Assembly: GCA_017444385.1 (NCBI GenBank)
Contig: JAFSWQ010000014.1
Location: forward strand, 1 to 64,000
Length of the DNA stretch: 64,000 nucleotides
Origin: Clostridia bacterium
GTDB lineage: Bacteria > Bacillota > Clostridia > Christensenellales > CAG-1252
Reading direction: 5' to 3'
Positions 36,165 through 45,131 of the stretch are shown here, piece by piece. A model generated the notes under the pieces. It made no database searches. It was not told the origin of the DNA and saw nothing but the letters and a program-made list of their open reading frames with translations. Numbering within the stretch: the first letter of the stretch is position 1; every line of letters starts with the position of its first letter. The translations under genes and the position numbers were made by a program.

Positions 36165-38212
36165 TTTTCCACGAAAATGGGTATCACCATAGGCGCGTTT
36201 TTCAGTTCTTTGCGAGTTAATGCTCTCACCGATCTCGCGATCTTGACCTTCAACGCCCCGCGTATTTCGGGATAGTATTTTTTATTATCGAAGGTGTTTA
36301 TTATCTCTTCTTTAACCTCTTCTATAAAGCTTTCGGGCGCGGATATACCCCTCGTCAAAACGTCGGGCGGCGCGGCGAGTTTGCCTTTCTCGTCGAAACA
36401 AAGCAATAGAATAATAAGACCTTCGGCAGATAACATTCTTCTATCCGAAATAACGTTTTCCATATTGTCGCCCACCTCGTCGCCCTCTACGTAAGAGTTA
36501 CCCGAGGGGACGTCGGGACGGCGTTTTAATCCGTCCTTCGTTACGGCTACCCTCCAACCCACCTCGGGGATGAGGATATTCTCTTCTTTAACGCCCAAAC
36601 TTACGGCGAGCTCTTTATGCTTGACTTGGTGACGATATTCGCCGTGAACGGGCATAAAGTATTCGGGTTTTATTACGCTCATCATCAATTTGAGTTCTTC
36701 TCTATGAGCGTGTCCCGAAACGTGGATATCCCTTAAAGTATGATAGCAAACTTTCGCGCCGAGTTTATAAAGGTTATTGATTACGTTATAGACCGACCTT
36801 TCGTTACCGGGGATAGGGCTTGCCGACATAACGATAGTGTCGTTTGAACCGACCGAAACCTTGTTGTATTCGCCGGTAGCCATTCTCGTCAACGCGCTCA
36901 TAGGCTCGCCTTGCGATCCCGTAACGACGATACACACTTTATTGTCGGGCATTTTGACCGCTCTATCGAGTTCCACCACGTCGTCGGGTAAGGTTTTAAG
37001 TATCTCTAACTTCTTGCCGATTTCCCAGCTTTTCAGCATACTTCTACCCGCAAACGCGATATGTCTGCCGTACTTGGTCGCAACGTCGATTATTTGTTGA
37101 AGTCTGTTTATATTCGAAGCGAAGGTTGCGATAATAATACGTCGGCCTTCGTTGACGGCGAATATCCTATCCAAAGTCTCGCCTACGGCGATTTCGGAAG
37201 CGGTATAGCCCTCTCTCTCGACGTTAGTGCTTTCGCCGAGCATTAGAGTAACCCCTTTATTACCGAGTTCGCCGAGCCTTTGAAGATCGGTATATTGATG
37301 ATCTACGGGTGTAAAGTCTATCTTGAAGTCGCCGGTATGGAACACAGTGCCGTATTTGGTATCTATAGAGATGGCGAATGCGCCCGAAACCGAGTGACAA
37401 ACGTGGAAAAAATCAACCGTGAAGTTACCTATCTTCACTTGGTCGCCGTCCGAAACGGTATGAGTTTCGGGAACTATATTCCTATCTTCTAATTTTGCGG
37501 AAAGTAACGCCAAAGTAACGTCGCTTGCGTAAACGGGGACGGAAAAATCTTTGAGGAAATAAGGCAGCGCGCCGATATGGTCTTCATGACCGTGCGTTAC
37601 CACGATACCAACGATATCTTCTTCCCTCTCTTTCAAATACGTGAAATCGGGAATAATCGCGTCAACGCCGGGGGTGGTCTCGTCGGGGAATGTGATACCC
37701 GCGTCGATTATAAGAATCTCGTCGTCGCATATTAGCGCGGTCATATTCTTACCTATCTCGCCAACGCCGCCCAAAAATACGACTTCGAGCCCGCTCTTTA
37801 CAGTGTTTTTCCTCTTTTCTTTAAGCGACTTTTTAACGTTTTCGCTCATCTTCCCGTAGTTCTTTTTGACGGGTTTGGAATCGCGAGGAAAAGCCTTAAC
37901 GATAGGTTTCGCTATCTCGGGTTTAGAATAGTCGACCGCGCCCTTTGACTCTTCAACCTCTTTCTTTCCGTTAGCGGTTTTGTTCTTAGGATTAGTAGAG
38001 TCGGTTTTCTTTTTCACGGGATTGCTATTAGCGCGTTTTTTATCAATAGAAGAGGTCCCCGAACTCTTTTTTGCGGCGGGGGTCTTCGAAGTCGATTTCG
38101 AATCGCGTTTCGGTGGGTTTGCGGATTTACTCGATGTTCCTTTATTATCCGAACGATTGGGGTTTTTCTTACCCGCGTTCTTCTTTTCCGGTTGTTCTTT
38201 CTTTTTAGCCAT
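36161..38212 (-). CDS. rnj: Ribonuclease J with a long lysine-rich N-terminal extension
   Basis: Metallo-beta-lactamase/beta-CASP ribonuclease of mRNA decay and rRNA maturation. The zinc motif THGHEDH is at 206-212, with GGVGEIGKNM at the start of the core and a typical C-terminal region. The core is about 540 residues; about 140 residues of Lys/Ser/Asn-rich, probably disordered sequence precede it and could contact RNA or partners. The ATG at 38212 lacks a clear Shine-Dalgarno; AT-rich sequence with TATAAT-like boxes lies upstream. An internal ATG near the core is possible, but the extension is open and lysine-rich throughout, so I keep the long form. First gene of the operon to der. Confidence 0.94.
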   Translation of the reverse strand: MAKKKEQPEKKNAGKKNPNRSDNKGTSSKSANPPKRDSKSTSKTPAAKKSSGTSSIDKKRANSNPVKKKTDSTNPKNKTANGKKEVEESKGAVDYSKPEIAKPIVKAFPRDSKPVKKNYGKMSENVKKSLKEKRKNTVKSGLEVVFLGGVGEIGKNMTALICDDEILIIDAGITFPDETTPGVDAIIPDFTYLKEREEDIVGIVVTHGHEDHIGALPYFLKDFSVPVYASDVTLALLSAKLEDRNIVPETHTVSDGDQVKIGNFTVDFFHVCHSVSGAFAISIDTKYGTVFHTGDFKIDFTPVDHQYTDLQRLGELGNKGVTLMLGESTNVEREGYTASEIAVGETLDRIFAVNEGRRIIIATFASNINRLQQIIDVATKYGRHIAFAGRSMLKSWEIGKKLEILKTLPDDVVELDRAVKMPDNKVCIVVTGSQGEPMSALTRMATGEYNKVSVGSNDTIVMSASPIPGNERSVYNVINNLYKLGAKVCYHTLRDIHVSGHAHREELKLMMSVIKPEYFMPVHGEYRHQVKHKELAVSLGVKEENILIPEVGWRVAVTKDGLKRRPDVPSGNSYVEGDEVGDNMENVISDRRMLSAEGLIILLLCFDEKGKLAAPPDVLTRGISAPESFIEEVKEEIINTFDNKKYYPEIRGALKVKIARSVRALTRKELKNAPMVIPIFVEK

Positions 38213-38443
38213 AATTTAACAATTTTATATAATTAATAATTATAAATTAAAATCTAAAAAAACACAAGAGAAAAAACGCAATTTTCTCGTCGATAAATCA
38301 AAAATAAGGTATAACCGAGTAAAAAATGATTATTTACACCAATTGAGTTAGCAAACGAGCATATCGCTTGTAACGATTTCGGTAATTAACTTTTAATAAA
38401 ACAACGCCTAATTATGCAAAAACATTGCTTTTAAGGTCTTCTC

Positions 38444-38773
38444 TTAAATCTTAACTCTATACTTCCGCAAAATCTTTTTATACGCGATTATCAAAAATGG
38501 TATTCCGGCGATCGAGCCGATACCTACGACCAAACCAGCGACGGATATTTTGAATATACCTAAAACGGAAGCCGCCCAAAAGATCAACGAATAAACGATC
38601 CACATTATTCCGTTAGCTCGGTTATATGCGGGAATATCCTTAATCGTCTCGGGTTTCACCTCGCTGCCCGCCCAAAACCACATAGGCTTTTTTCTTTTCC
38701 AAGCGAAAATCCCGATTCCGGTAAATAACGAGGATAGAGGTATCATTATAATTAACCAAATCATAATTTCCAC
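38444..38773 (-). CDS. Small multi-spanning membrane protein, unknown function
   Basis: 109 residues with three or four hydrophobic segments and the conserved-looking motif MWFWAGSEVKPETIKDIPAYNRANGIMWI. Similar small proteins are common in Clostridia without known function, as I recall. It starts with GTG at 38773, preceded by AGGAAGGG; the internal ATG nine bases on is too far from that site. The 38213-38443 gap holds only AT-rich DNA. Confidence 0.75.
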   Translation of the reverse strand: MEIMIWLIIMIPLSSLFTGIGIFAWKRKKPMWFWAGSEVKPETIKDIPAYNRANGIMWIVYSLIFWAASVLGIFKISVAGLVVGIGSIAGIPFLIIAYKKILRKYRVKI

Positions 38774-38880
38774 GACGCGACCCTTCCTTTTTTATCATTT
38801 TATCACAAACGTAAGCAAAAAGTAAAGAGGCACGTCGATCAGTACGAATATTACACGATTAAATATATGCTTTTACATAT

Positions 38881-39567
38881 TCAATTCGCATTTTCGCAAA
38901 CAACGTGATAGTTGGTCGAATAGTAGGACGGGAGGGTGCCGATATCCGACCAAAAGCAGTCGCTTTCGTATGCGTAGATATCCCCTATCAAACGAGGGAA
39001 AAGGTCTTTTGAAAAGTCGTAGAAACCGTTCGGGATATAAGATAGTATCTCTCTTTTAAACACGTAAATCCCCATATTGACGAGGTGGGATTTCGGGTTT
39101 TCGGGTTTCTCTTCAAATTCGGTTATAAGCCCATTTTCGCCTACTTTCATAACGCCGAAGCGGGAAGCGTCCGCCTCGTAATGCGCGGCGATCGTGACAA
39201 GTCCTTTCGCATTCTCAATAAGGTCTTTAACGTCTAAATCGGTATAAGCGTCCCCGCTCATAACGATAAAATCATCGTCAAGATATTTCGCCGCGTTTTT
39301 AACGCCTCCCGCAGTGCCCAAAGGAAAAGTTTCGTATGAATATCTTATTTTTATTCCGTACCTTTTTCCATTGCCGAGATAGTTTCTAATCTTGTTGCCG
39401 AGATAGCCCAAAGTCACTATTACTTCGTCTATCCCGGCTTTCTTTATCCCTTCGATAATGTAATCTATTATCGGTTTATCGACTATTGGTATCAAAGGTT
39501 TTGGTAGGTTTTTAGTCAAAGGCATAAGTCTCGAGCCTCTACCGCCCGCAAGAATAACCGCTTTCAT
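38881..39567 (-). CDS. Sugar-1-phosphate nucleotidyltransferase
   Basis: GT-A fold nucleotidyltransferase of the RfbA/GlmU-N/HddC type. MKAVILAGGRGSRLMPLTKNLPKPLIPI is the signature (given here in part: LAGGRGSRL), with VMSGDAYTDLD metal site and EFEEKP. The roughly 228-residue product lacks a C-terminal hexapeptide domain. It activates a sugar phosphate with NTP for envelope glycans; the sugar is not assignable. I choose the ATG at the conserved N-terminus (39567) although neither this nor the TTG upstream has a clear ribosome binding site. Confidence 0.88.
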   Translation of the reverse strand: MKAVILAGGRGSRLMPLTKNLPKPLIPIVDKPIIDYIIEGIKKAGIDEVIVTLGYLGNKIRNYLGNGKRYGIKIRYSYETFPLGTAGGVKNAAKYLDDDFIVMSGDAYTDLDVKDLIENAKGLVTIAAHYEADASRFGVMKVGENGLITEFEEKPENPKSHLVNMGIYVFKREILSYIPNGFYDFSKDLFPRLIGDIYAYESDCFWSDIGTLPSYYSTNYHVVCENAN

Positions 39568-39595
39568 GGTTTTAGTATGCGTTTCTCGATATTTC

Positions 39596-39985
39596 TTATT
39601 CGTCAAAAGGAATACGGGGTATATACGTTTTCGGTTTTTTCAAGGTTTGGACTATTTGAAACGCGCCGAGCATAACGAGGAAAACACCGAACGCCTTTCC
39701 AAGTTTTTCGGATGGGACGGAATAGGCGAGAAACGCCGACGCTATCGAAAAAGGCAGAGCGCCTATAAGAACGCATATCAACGGTTTACGCTCTATCAAA
39801 CCGTTTTTTGCGTGAATGATTATAGCAATAACCGACATAGGGATAAACGCCGCTACGTTCAGCCATTGCGCTTCCCTTTGATCGACCGCAAGCCACAAAG
39901 TCAGCAAAGGAACGAGAACGGTTCCGCCGCCCATTCCCATTCCGCCGAGTATTCCGCCTAACAACCCCGCAAGTATATATTTCAT
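39596..39985 (-). CDS. TSUP (TauE/SafE) half-transporter, second gene
   Basis: 129 residues with about four membrane helices. The N-terminal GILGGMGMGGGTVLVPLL is the glycine-rich hallmark of the TSUP repeat. A full TSUP protein has two such repeats in about 250 residues; this gene encodes one. It is translationally coupled (ATGA overlap) to the partner gene at 39982-40347, so the two should form one functional unit. Anion or sulfonate export is typical of the family; the substrate is unknown. Confidence 0.85.
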   Translation of the reverse strand: MKYILAGLLGGILGGMGMGGGTVLVPLLTLWLAVDQREAQWLNVAAFIPMSVIAIIIHAKNGLIERKPLICVLIGALPFSIASAFLAYSVPSEKLGKAFGVFLVMLGAFQIVQTLKKPKTYIPRIPFDE

Positions 39986-40347
39986 TTCAAAACGAGTTTT
40001 ATCCCCGCGAATATCATCAGCGAGTAAAAAACGAACGATATTATTTTAGACGGTAGTTTTTTGAGCAAAACCGCGCCGATAACTCCGCCGACCAATACGC
40101 CGACTTCCACTTTACCGAAGTTTAGGGACGAGCCGCCGAATATAGTATACGTCGCCACAGTCGCAAGGCATAACGGAAGGATAAGCGCGATACAAGTCGC
40201 GTGGCTCTTCTTCCCCGACAGTCCCGACCATTGAAATAAAGGTACGGCGAGCATTCCGCCGCCTCCCCCGAATAGCCCGTTAGCCAATCCCACGAACGCG
40301 CCCAAAACCATCATTTTGACGTTTTTCTTCTCTCTCTCGGTCAACAT
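39982..40347 (-). CDS. TSUP (TauE/SafE) half-transporter, first gene
   Basis: 121 residues, about four membrane helices, with the hallmark GLANGLFGGGGGMLAVPLF at the N-terminus. Equivalent to one repeat of the usual two-repeat protein; the second repeat is the next gene. No frameshift joins them: the stop of this one and the ATG of the next overlap by four bases in a normal coupled arrangement. Confidence 0.85.
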   Translation of the reverse strand: MLTEREKKNVKMMVLGAFVGLANGLFGGGGGMLAVPLFQWSGLSGKKSHATCIALILPLCLATVATYTIFGGSSLNFGKVEVGVLVGGVIGAVLLKKLPSKIISFVFYSLMIFAGIKLVLK

Positions 40348-40434
40348 CTCACTTTAGAATGAGGATTTTAACGAAAATTATTCGATATTTTCAAAAAATG
40401 TGAAAACTTATATCGAAAAACTAAATCAATTTTG

Positions 40435-40463
40435 TTGATTATTTTGGAGTAATATATTATAAT
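40435..40463 (+). promoter_or_regulatory. Promoter of the large repeat lipoprotein gene
   Basis: TTGATT (40435-40440), a 17-base spacer and TATAAT (40458-40463), giving a leader of about 60 bases. Confidence 0.6.
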
Positions 40464-40528
40464 TTATAAAGTTTATTCCAATAAAAGGAATAAGAGCAAA
40501 CACAGTAATCTATTAAGAAGGTGGTAAA

Positions 40529-43500
40529 ATGAACAAAAAACACATCAAGACCTTATCATTGATCGCTTTGGTTTTAGTTCTTTCCTTCGCTTTGACCTTG
40601 TGCCTCTTCGCTTGTAAAAACGCGGAGACCGAGCAAACGACGGATAGTTCTTCTTCCGAAACGGAAACCGAGACCGAAACCGCTACCGTGCTGATTACAA
40701 ACGGCGATTTCGCAACGACTTCGGGCACTTCCGCGCCTTATACCGCGGGTACCTGGACCGTTAGTTCCTCTAACTCTTCGGCTCAAACCGTAGCGGGCGT
40801 TATCCATACCGGAAGCCTCTACACGACCGAAAACGCCAACTCCGCTTGGGCGGGCATCGCTGATCCCGGCAAAGCGAACGCGGAAGACAAGGACGACGCT
40901 TTGTTTATGATATACAATAGCGAAGCGAACGCTTACACCGCTACGAACAAGTTCACCGCGGCTGTCGGCGCTTACTACAAAGTCACCGTGGACTTCAAGT
41001 CCATAGGTAACTCGCAAGGCGCGGAAGGCGGCGCGTTCGTCACTTTCACCGGCGCGGCGTATCACAAGTTCGGTCCTTTCGCTCCTTCCACCGAAGGTTG
41101 GCAAACGGTTACTTTCTATATTCAAAGCTCTTTGGTGGAAGATCAAACCGTCAACGTCAAGCTTTCTTTGGGCGACGCTAACAACGTTAACTCTATCGGC
41201 GTGGTATTCTTCGATAACGTGGTTGCCACCAAGATAACCCAAGACGAATACAATACTTTCACCGTCACCAATTCGACCTTGCAAGCCAAGTATTCTATGC
41301 TTCTCTCGGACGGCGACTTCGTCAATAACAGCGGTTATTCCAACCCCACCGATTCCGAAGTATGGTCTAAGAGCATCGGTAAAGACGACGACAACAATTC
41401 CGCCATCACCACTTACGTCAAGGCGGGCGTAGTCAACGTCGACAGCTTCGACGATTGGAAAGAGATCGTCGGCGACAAGGAAGACGAAAACAACGTCAAC
41501 CCCGGCACTCCTTACGATACCTACAAAGACGTAGAGGGTTATGAAGACTTATCCGCAGATCGCAACGTTTTAATGATAACGTCCTTCCCCGCTATTTCCC
41601 ATATCACTTCCAAGGAAGCCGAGAAGAACGCTTATACCGCGGTCGGCTATTCCAACAAGTATAAGATGACCATAGAATTGGGTTCTTACTATGAATTGAA
41701 AGTTTGGGTAAAGACCAATCTCACCGATCCCGAATACAAAGATCCCAACGCTAACGGCGGCGAAGAAGAAGCGGAAGCCGAAGATATCGTTAACTCGGGC
41801 GCTTGGCTCAAAGTTACCGGTCTCAACAACGACGCGGTCATCAAAAACATCGACACCAACGGCGCTTGGGTGGAATACACCTTTGCTATCGTAGGTCACG
41901 AATACAGAAACAAGACTGTAAACCTCGAAATGTGGTTAGGTCAAGGCGGCAGAACCGGCAACGAACTCGCTTGCGGTACCGCTTACTTCGATAACGTCCG
42001 TTTAGTTAAGAAGGGTACTTTCACTTCCGCGACTCGTCAAGCCGTCATCGACGATTATAAAGACGTAAATCAACACAACCCCACTTACACCTGCGTTGTA
42101 GACGTTGCTTCTTTGAACGGCGCGAGCCTTACCGAGAACACCGACATCATCAACCCCAACTTCGACGTGGTAGGTCTCGACAACTATCCCGACGGTTGGA
42201 ACTTCGCGTTCTCTTCCGACGTTAAAGGTAACGTTTCGGTAGTCGAAGGCGACGATATATCGAATAGCGACGTTTTGGTTAGAGTATTCGACACCACCGC
42301 CGCCGAACAACAAGCAAACGCAGCGGTAGAAGGCAAGACCGACGACGAAAAGGAAGAAGCTTTGAAGAAATGGTGGCTCGAGAAGTACGGCGTTGAAGAA
42401 AATCCTTCGGCTCCTACCGACGCGTTGAACCCAGTTCTCATGATCAACAACACCGTTGCTTCCGCATACACGATGACATTGGACAACGATATCAACATCG
42501 TCAAGAATTTACACTATCGCTTGGCTATATGGGTAAAGACCGCGGGTATCGAGAGCGGCAAAGGCGCGACCATTACTTTGGTCAACAAGAGTAACGACGA
42601 CGCTACCTTGTCTTCCTTCACCAACGTCAACACCGCTTCCTACGAGAACGAGACCACAAACGGCTACGCCGAGTACGTCTTCTATATCAAAGGTAGCAAC
42701 TTCGTATCCGTCAACGGCGCGGACGACGACAAAGTTTTGTCTTTGAAGATCGAATTGGGTTCCGGTAACGCTTACGATCCTTCCAGTTTCATTAAAGGCG
42801 CTTTGTTTATCGCTAACGTAAACCTCGAACAAGTTACCTATGAAGAGTACAACGCTGTTTCCACCGGCGACAGAATCAAGACCGCTTCTTTGACCTCTTC
42901 TTTGGGCACCGTTTCCAACGGTTCGTTCAACGGCTACACCTATGACGACAAACAATTCGACACCGGCGACGAAAACACCGTCGGCACCGGTTATCAAACC
43001 GATTATCTCGCTCCTTCCAACTGGACTAAGGGTTCATTGCCCGACGACGTTAAGAGCGGTATAGTCAATATCAATTCCACCGATTTTATCGCTGACGAAT
43101 TCGGCGCGAACTACGTATTCTATAACGAATGGGATAACGGCATTGATAACGGCAAACCCGTAGACTTCGGCGCGCCCAACCTTCTCGTTATAAACGTACC
43201 CGCGACTTCCCCCATCGAATCGCAACTCGCTTATAAGACGAGTTCTACCGTTTCGTTGAGTTCCAACAAGTACTACGTTATCAAGGCTTACGCAAGAAGC
43301 GTCGGCGGCATCGTAGGCGAGATCTCGGTAAGCGCGAACAATAACTCTAAACCCATCTATCAAAAGATCAAGCAATCGGTAAACGACGGATGGCAAGAAA
43401 TTGTCTTTGCTTTCCAAACAGGTACCATTTCTTCCACTTCGGCTACTATCAATATCTACGTAGGCAACTACTCTGTAGATAGCGTTACCGAATACGAAGA

Positions 43501-44713
43501 AGGTAGCGAACCCAAGTATTCCGGCATGCTCTTCCTCGACAGCTTCACTTATTATGAAGTCGAAAAATCCAATTACGAGGCTATCGTTGCAAACGAAGGC
43601 GTTACCGCAAGTTACCTCACCGACACCTTCTCTTCCGAAAGCGACAGCACCAAGACCAGCTCGGCAAAGAACTGGACCGGTAGCGGCGAAAAGATAAGTT
43701 CGGGTATCGCTACGACCGATAAGACTCAATACGCGGGTATCTTTACCCAAACTTACGGCGACGAAAGCATATTCAAACTCGTTGAAGAAAAGACCGTTCT
43801 TGACGGCGAAGAAGAAAAGAGCGAAATGGTCGCTATCGAAGGCAGCACGATGACCAAAGACGAGATCTTCAACAGCAACGGTATGGTCGACGCGACCGTT
43901 GGCGACGGCGTATTGGTAATCAATAACCAAGTCGCAAGTTATGCGAACTACAAGAACACTTCGAGCATCACTTTCGAGAAGAATTCCTACTACAAAGTAA
44001 GCGTTTACGCTCGTACCAAAGGTATAGAGAAAGGCAAATACGCTACCGTAAGAGTTGAAACCGGATCCGACGCGGTCAAGTACGAAATACCCGTCAATAC
44101 CGAGTATAACGAAGATAAAGATGCGAGCGGCAACAAGACCTACACGGCAACCGAGAACAAGTGGCAATTATTCACCTTCTACGTGAAGACCGCCGAATCT
44201 ACCTCTACTTCGAGCGTGTATCTCTACCTCTCTTTAGGTACCTCGGACGATAAAGTACAAGGTTACGCGTTCTTCGATAACGTTACCGTTGAAAAACTCG
44301 AGGACGCCGCCGAATTCAACGCGGCTTATGCTATGAGATACGAAGTAGACGCGCAAGGCAACGCGGTTGTAGACGAAAAAGGTCAATACGTCAATGCGGA
44401 AACCGCCGACGAGTTCTTGAAGAACAACCGTATCATCAGAGCGGACGACGCTAAGAACGACGACGCTGATACCGATACCGACGACAACACTTCTACCGAC
44501 GAAGGCAACAAGACTTCCAGCGAATTGCTTTGGTTGTACATCACTTCCATTGTTATAGCGGGTCTCTTGATAGTCGTTATCGTGGTATATCTCCTCCGCA
44601 AACATCTTCCCAAGAAAGCGATCAAGGCGTCCGCTAAAGACGTTGACTACGCGAGAAAGAGCGATGAAGACGGCAAGCCCGCCGAGAAGAAATCCGACGA
44701 GTTCAAAGACTAA
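40529..44713 (+). CDS. Giant surface lipoprotein with about five repeated beta-sandwich-like domains and a C-terminal membrane anchor
   Basis: 1394 residues. The lipoprotein signal ends in LFAC (Cys29), followed by a Ser/Thr/Glu linker. About five repeats of 190-260 residues follow (about 60-245, 255-505, 535-785, 790-1030, 1035-1300). Each has a G-x-F opening and tryptophan, an LMINN-type strand, a YYK-V-VYARTKG-type strand, a W-x3-TFY strand, a V-L-LSLG strand and a closing FFDNV element with E-F/Y-N. This pattern recalls carbohydrate-binding, jelly-roll-like modules, but I cannot name the family. An acidic Asp/Thr stretch precedes a hydrophobic helix (about 1332-1354) and a basic cytoplasmic tail. 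Both ends thus appear membrane-held. AAGGTGG precedes the ATG. Confidence 0.85.
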   Translation: MNKKHIKTLSLIALVLVLSFALTLCLFACKNAETEQTTDSSSSETETETETATVLITNGDFATTSGTSAPYTAGTWTVSSSNSSAQTVAGVIHTGSLYTTENANSAWAGIADPGKANAEDKDDALFMIYNSEANAYTATNKFTAAVGAYYKVTVDFKSIGNSQGAEGGAFVTFTGAAYHKFGPFAPSTEGWQTVTFYIQSSLVEDQTVNVKLSLGDANNVNSIGVVFFDNVVATKITQDEYNTFTVTNSTLQAKYSMLLSDGDFVNNSGYSNPTDSEVWSKSIGKDDDNNSAITTYVKAGVVNVDSFDDWKEIVGDKEDENNVNPGTPYDTYKDVEGYEDLSADRNVLMITSFPAISHITSKEAEKNAYTAVGYSNKYKMTIELGSYYELKVWVKTNLTDPEYKDPNANGGEEEAEAEDIVNSGAWLKVTGLNNDAVIKNIDTNGAWVEYTFAIVGHEYRNKTVNLEMWLGQGGRTGNELACGTAYFDNVRLVKKGTFTSATRQAVIDDYKDVNQHNPTYTCVVDVASLNGASLTENTDIINPNFDVVGLDNYPDGWNFAFSSDVKGNVSVVEGDDISNSDVLVRVFDTTAAEQQANAAVEGKTDDEKEEALKKWWLEKYGVEENPSAPTDALNPVLMINNTVASAYTMTLDNDINIVKNLHYRLAIWVKTAGIESGKGATITLVNKSNDDATLSSFTNVNTASYENETTNGYAEYVFYIKGSNFVSVNGADDDKVLSLKIELGSGNAYDPSSFIKGALFIANVNLEQVTYEEYNAVSTGDRIKTASLTSSLGTVSNGSFNGYTYDDKQFDTGDENTVGTGYQTDYLAPSNWTKGSLPDDVKSGIVNINSTDFIADEFGANYVFYNEWDNGIDNGKPVDFGAPNLLVINVPATSPIESQLAYKTSSTVSLSSNKYYVIKAYARSVGGIVGEISVSANNNSKPIYQKIKQSVNDGWQEIVFAFQTGTISSTSATINIYVGNYSVDSVTEYEEGSEPKYSGMLFLDSFTYYEVEKSNYEAIVANEGVTASYLTDTFSSESDSTKTSSAKNWTGSGEKISSGIATTDKTQYAGIFTQTYGDESIFKLVEEKTVLDGEEEKSEMVAIEGSTMTKDEIFNSNGMVDATVGDGVLVINNQVASYANYKNTSSITFEKNSYYKVSVYARTKGIEKGKYATVRVETGSDAVKYEIPVNTEYNEDKDASGNKTYTATENKWQLFTFYVKTAESTSTSSVYLYLSLGTSDDKVQGYAFFDNVTVEKLEDAAEFNAAYAMRYEVDAQGNAVVDEKGQYVNAETADEFLKNNRIIRADDAKNDDADTDTDDNTSTDEGNKTSSELLWLYITSIVIAGLLIVVIVVYLLRKHLPKKAIKASAKDVDYARKSDEDGKPAEKKSDEFKD

Positions 44714-44785
44714 TCGCAATTAGATATGGAATGATTATATTGATTAATAGTATATAATTATTTAGATATCTTCAAATAATTAAAA

Positions 44786-44820
44786 ACAAGGCTGTTTGAG
44801 ATCACCTCAAACGGCCTTTT
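44786..44820. terminator. Bidirectional terminator
   Basis: GGCTGTTTGAG-ATCA-CTCAAACGGCC with TTTTTC after it on the plus strand and TTGTTTTT on the minus strand, between the repeat lipoprotein and LysM genes. Confidence 0.85.
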
Positions 44821-44824
44821 TCTA

Positions 44825-45082
44825 TCAATAATAAAAAGTCTTCCCCGCCGTAAACACGCCGCACCTTTCGTTTATTTTCTCTACGCTTAACCCGGTCTTT
44901 CGGGAAACGCTCAAAGGGCTTTCGTATGCTTTTACGACGTATTTTCTTTTGATATTCGGCAAAACGAAATACTCGTTTTCACTCGGCTCGAATCCGTTAT
45001 AATCTTCTATTTCCTTTTCGCTCAACCCTGCGCTTTTAGCGATATAAGCCAAGGTTTCCCCTTTTTTCAATTTGACGATCAT
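44825..45082 (-). CDS. Small tandem-LysM protein
   Basis: 85 residues consisting of two LysM-like units (about 1-45 and 48-85): VKLKKGETLAYIAKSAGLSEKEIEDYNG and a more divergent YVVKAYESPLSVSRKTGLS (both given in part). LysM binds peptidoglycan or related glycans, but no signal peptide is present, so it may act in the cytoplasm or mother cell, as some spore proteins do. No Shine-Dalgarno; a TATATA box ends close to the ATG. Divergent from the SpoVB-like gene. Confidence 0.82.
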   Translation of the reverse strand: MIVKLKKGETLAYIAKSAGLSEKEIEDYNGFEPSENEYFVLPNIKRKYVVKAYESPLSVSRKTGLSVEKINERCGVFTAGKTFYY

Positions 45083-45131
45083 AAGGTATATATATGCTTA
45101 TTATTACATATATTTGCCTTGTGAGGTAAAA

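Noticed and set aside
40574..44719. Long minus-strand reading frames antisense to the repeat lipoprotein
   Set aside because: They mirror the third-position bias of the plus-strand gene, have no recognisable domains, and the plus strand has the lipobox, promoter and ribosome binding site.
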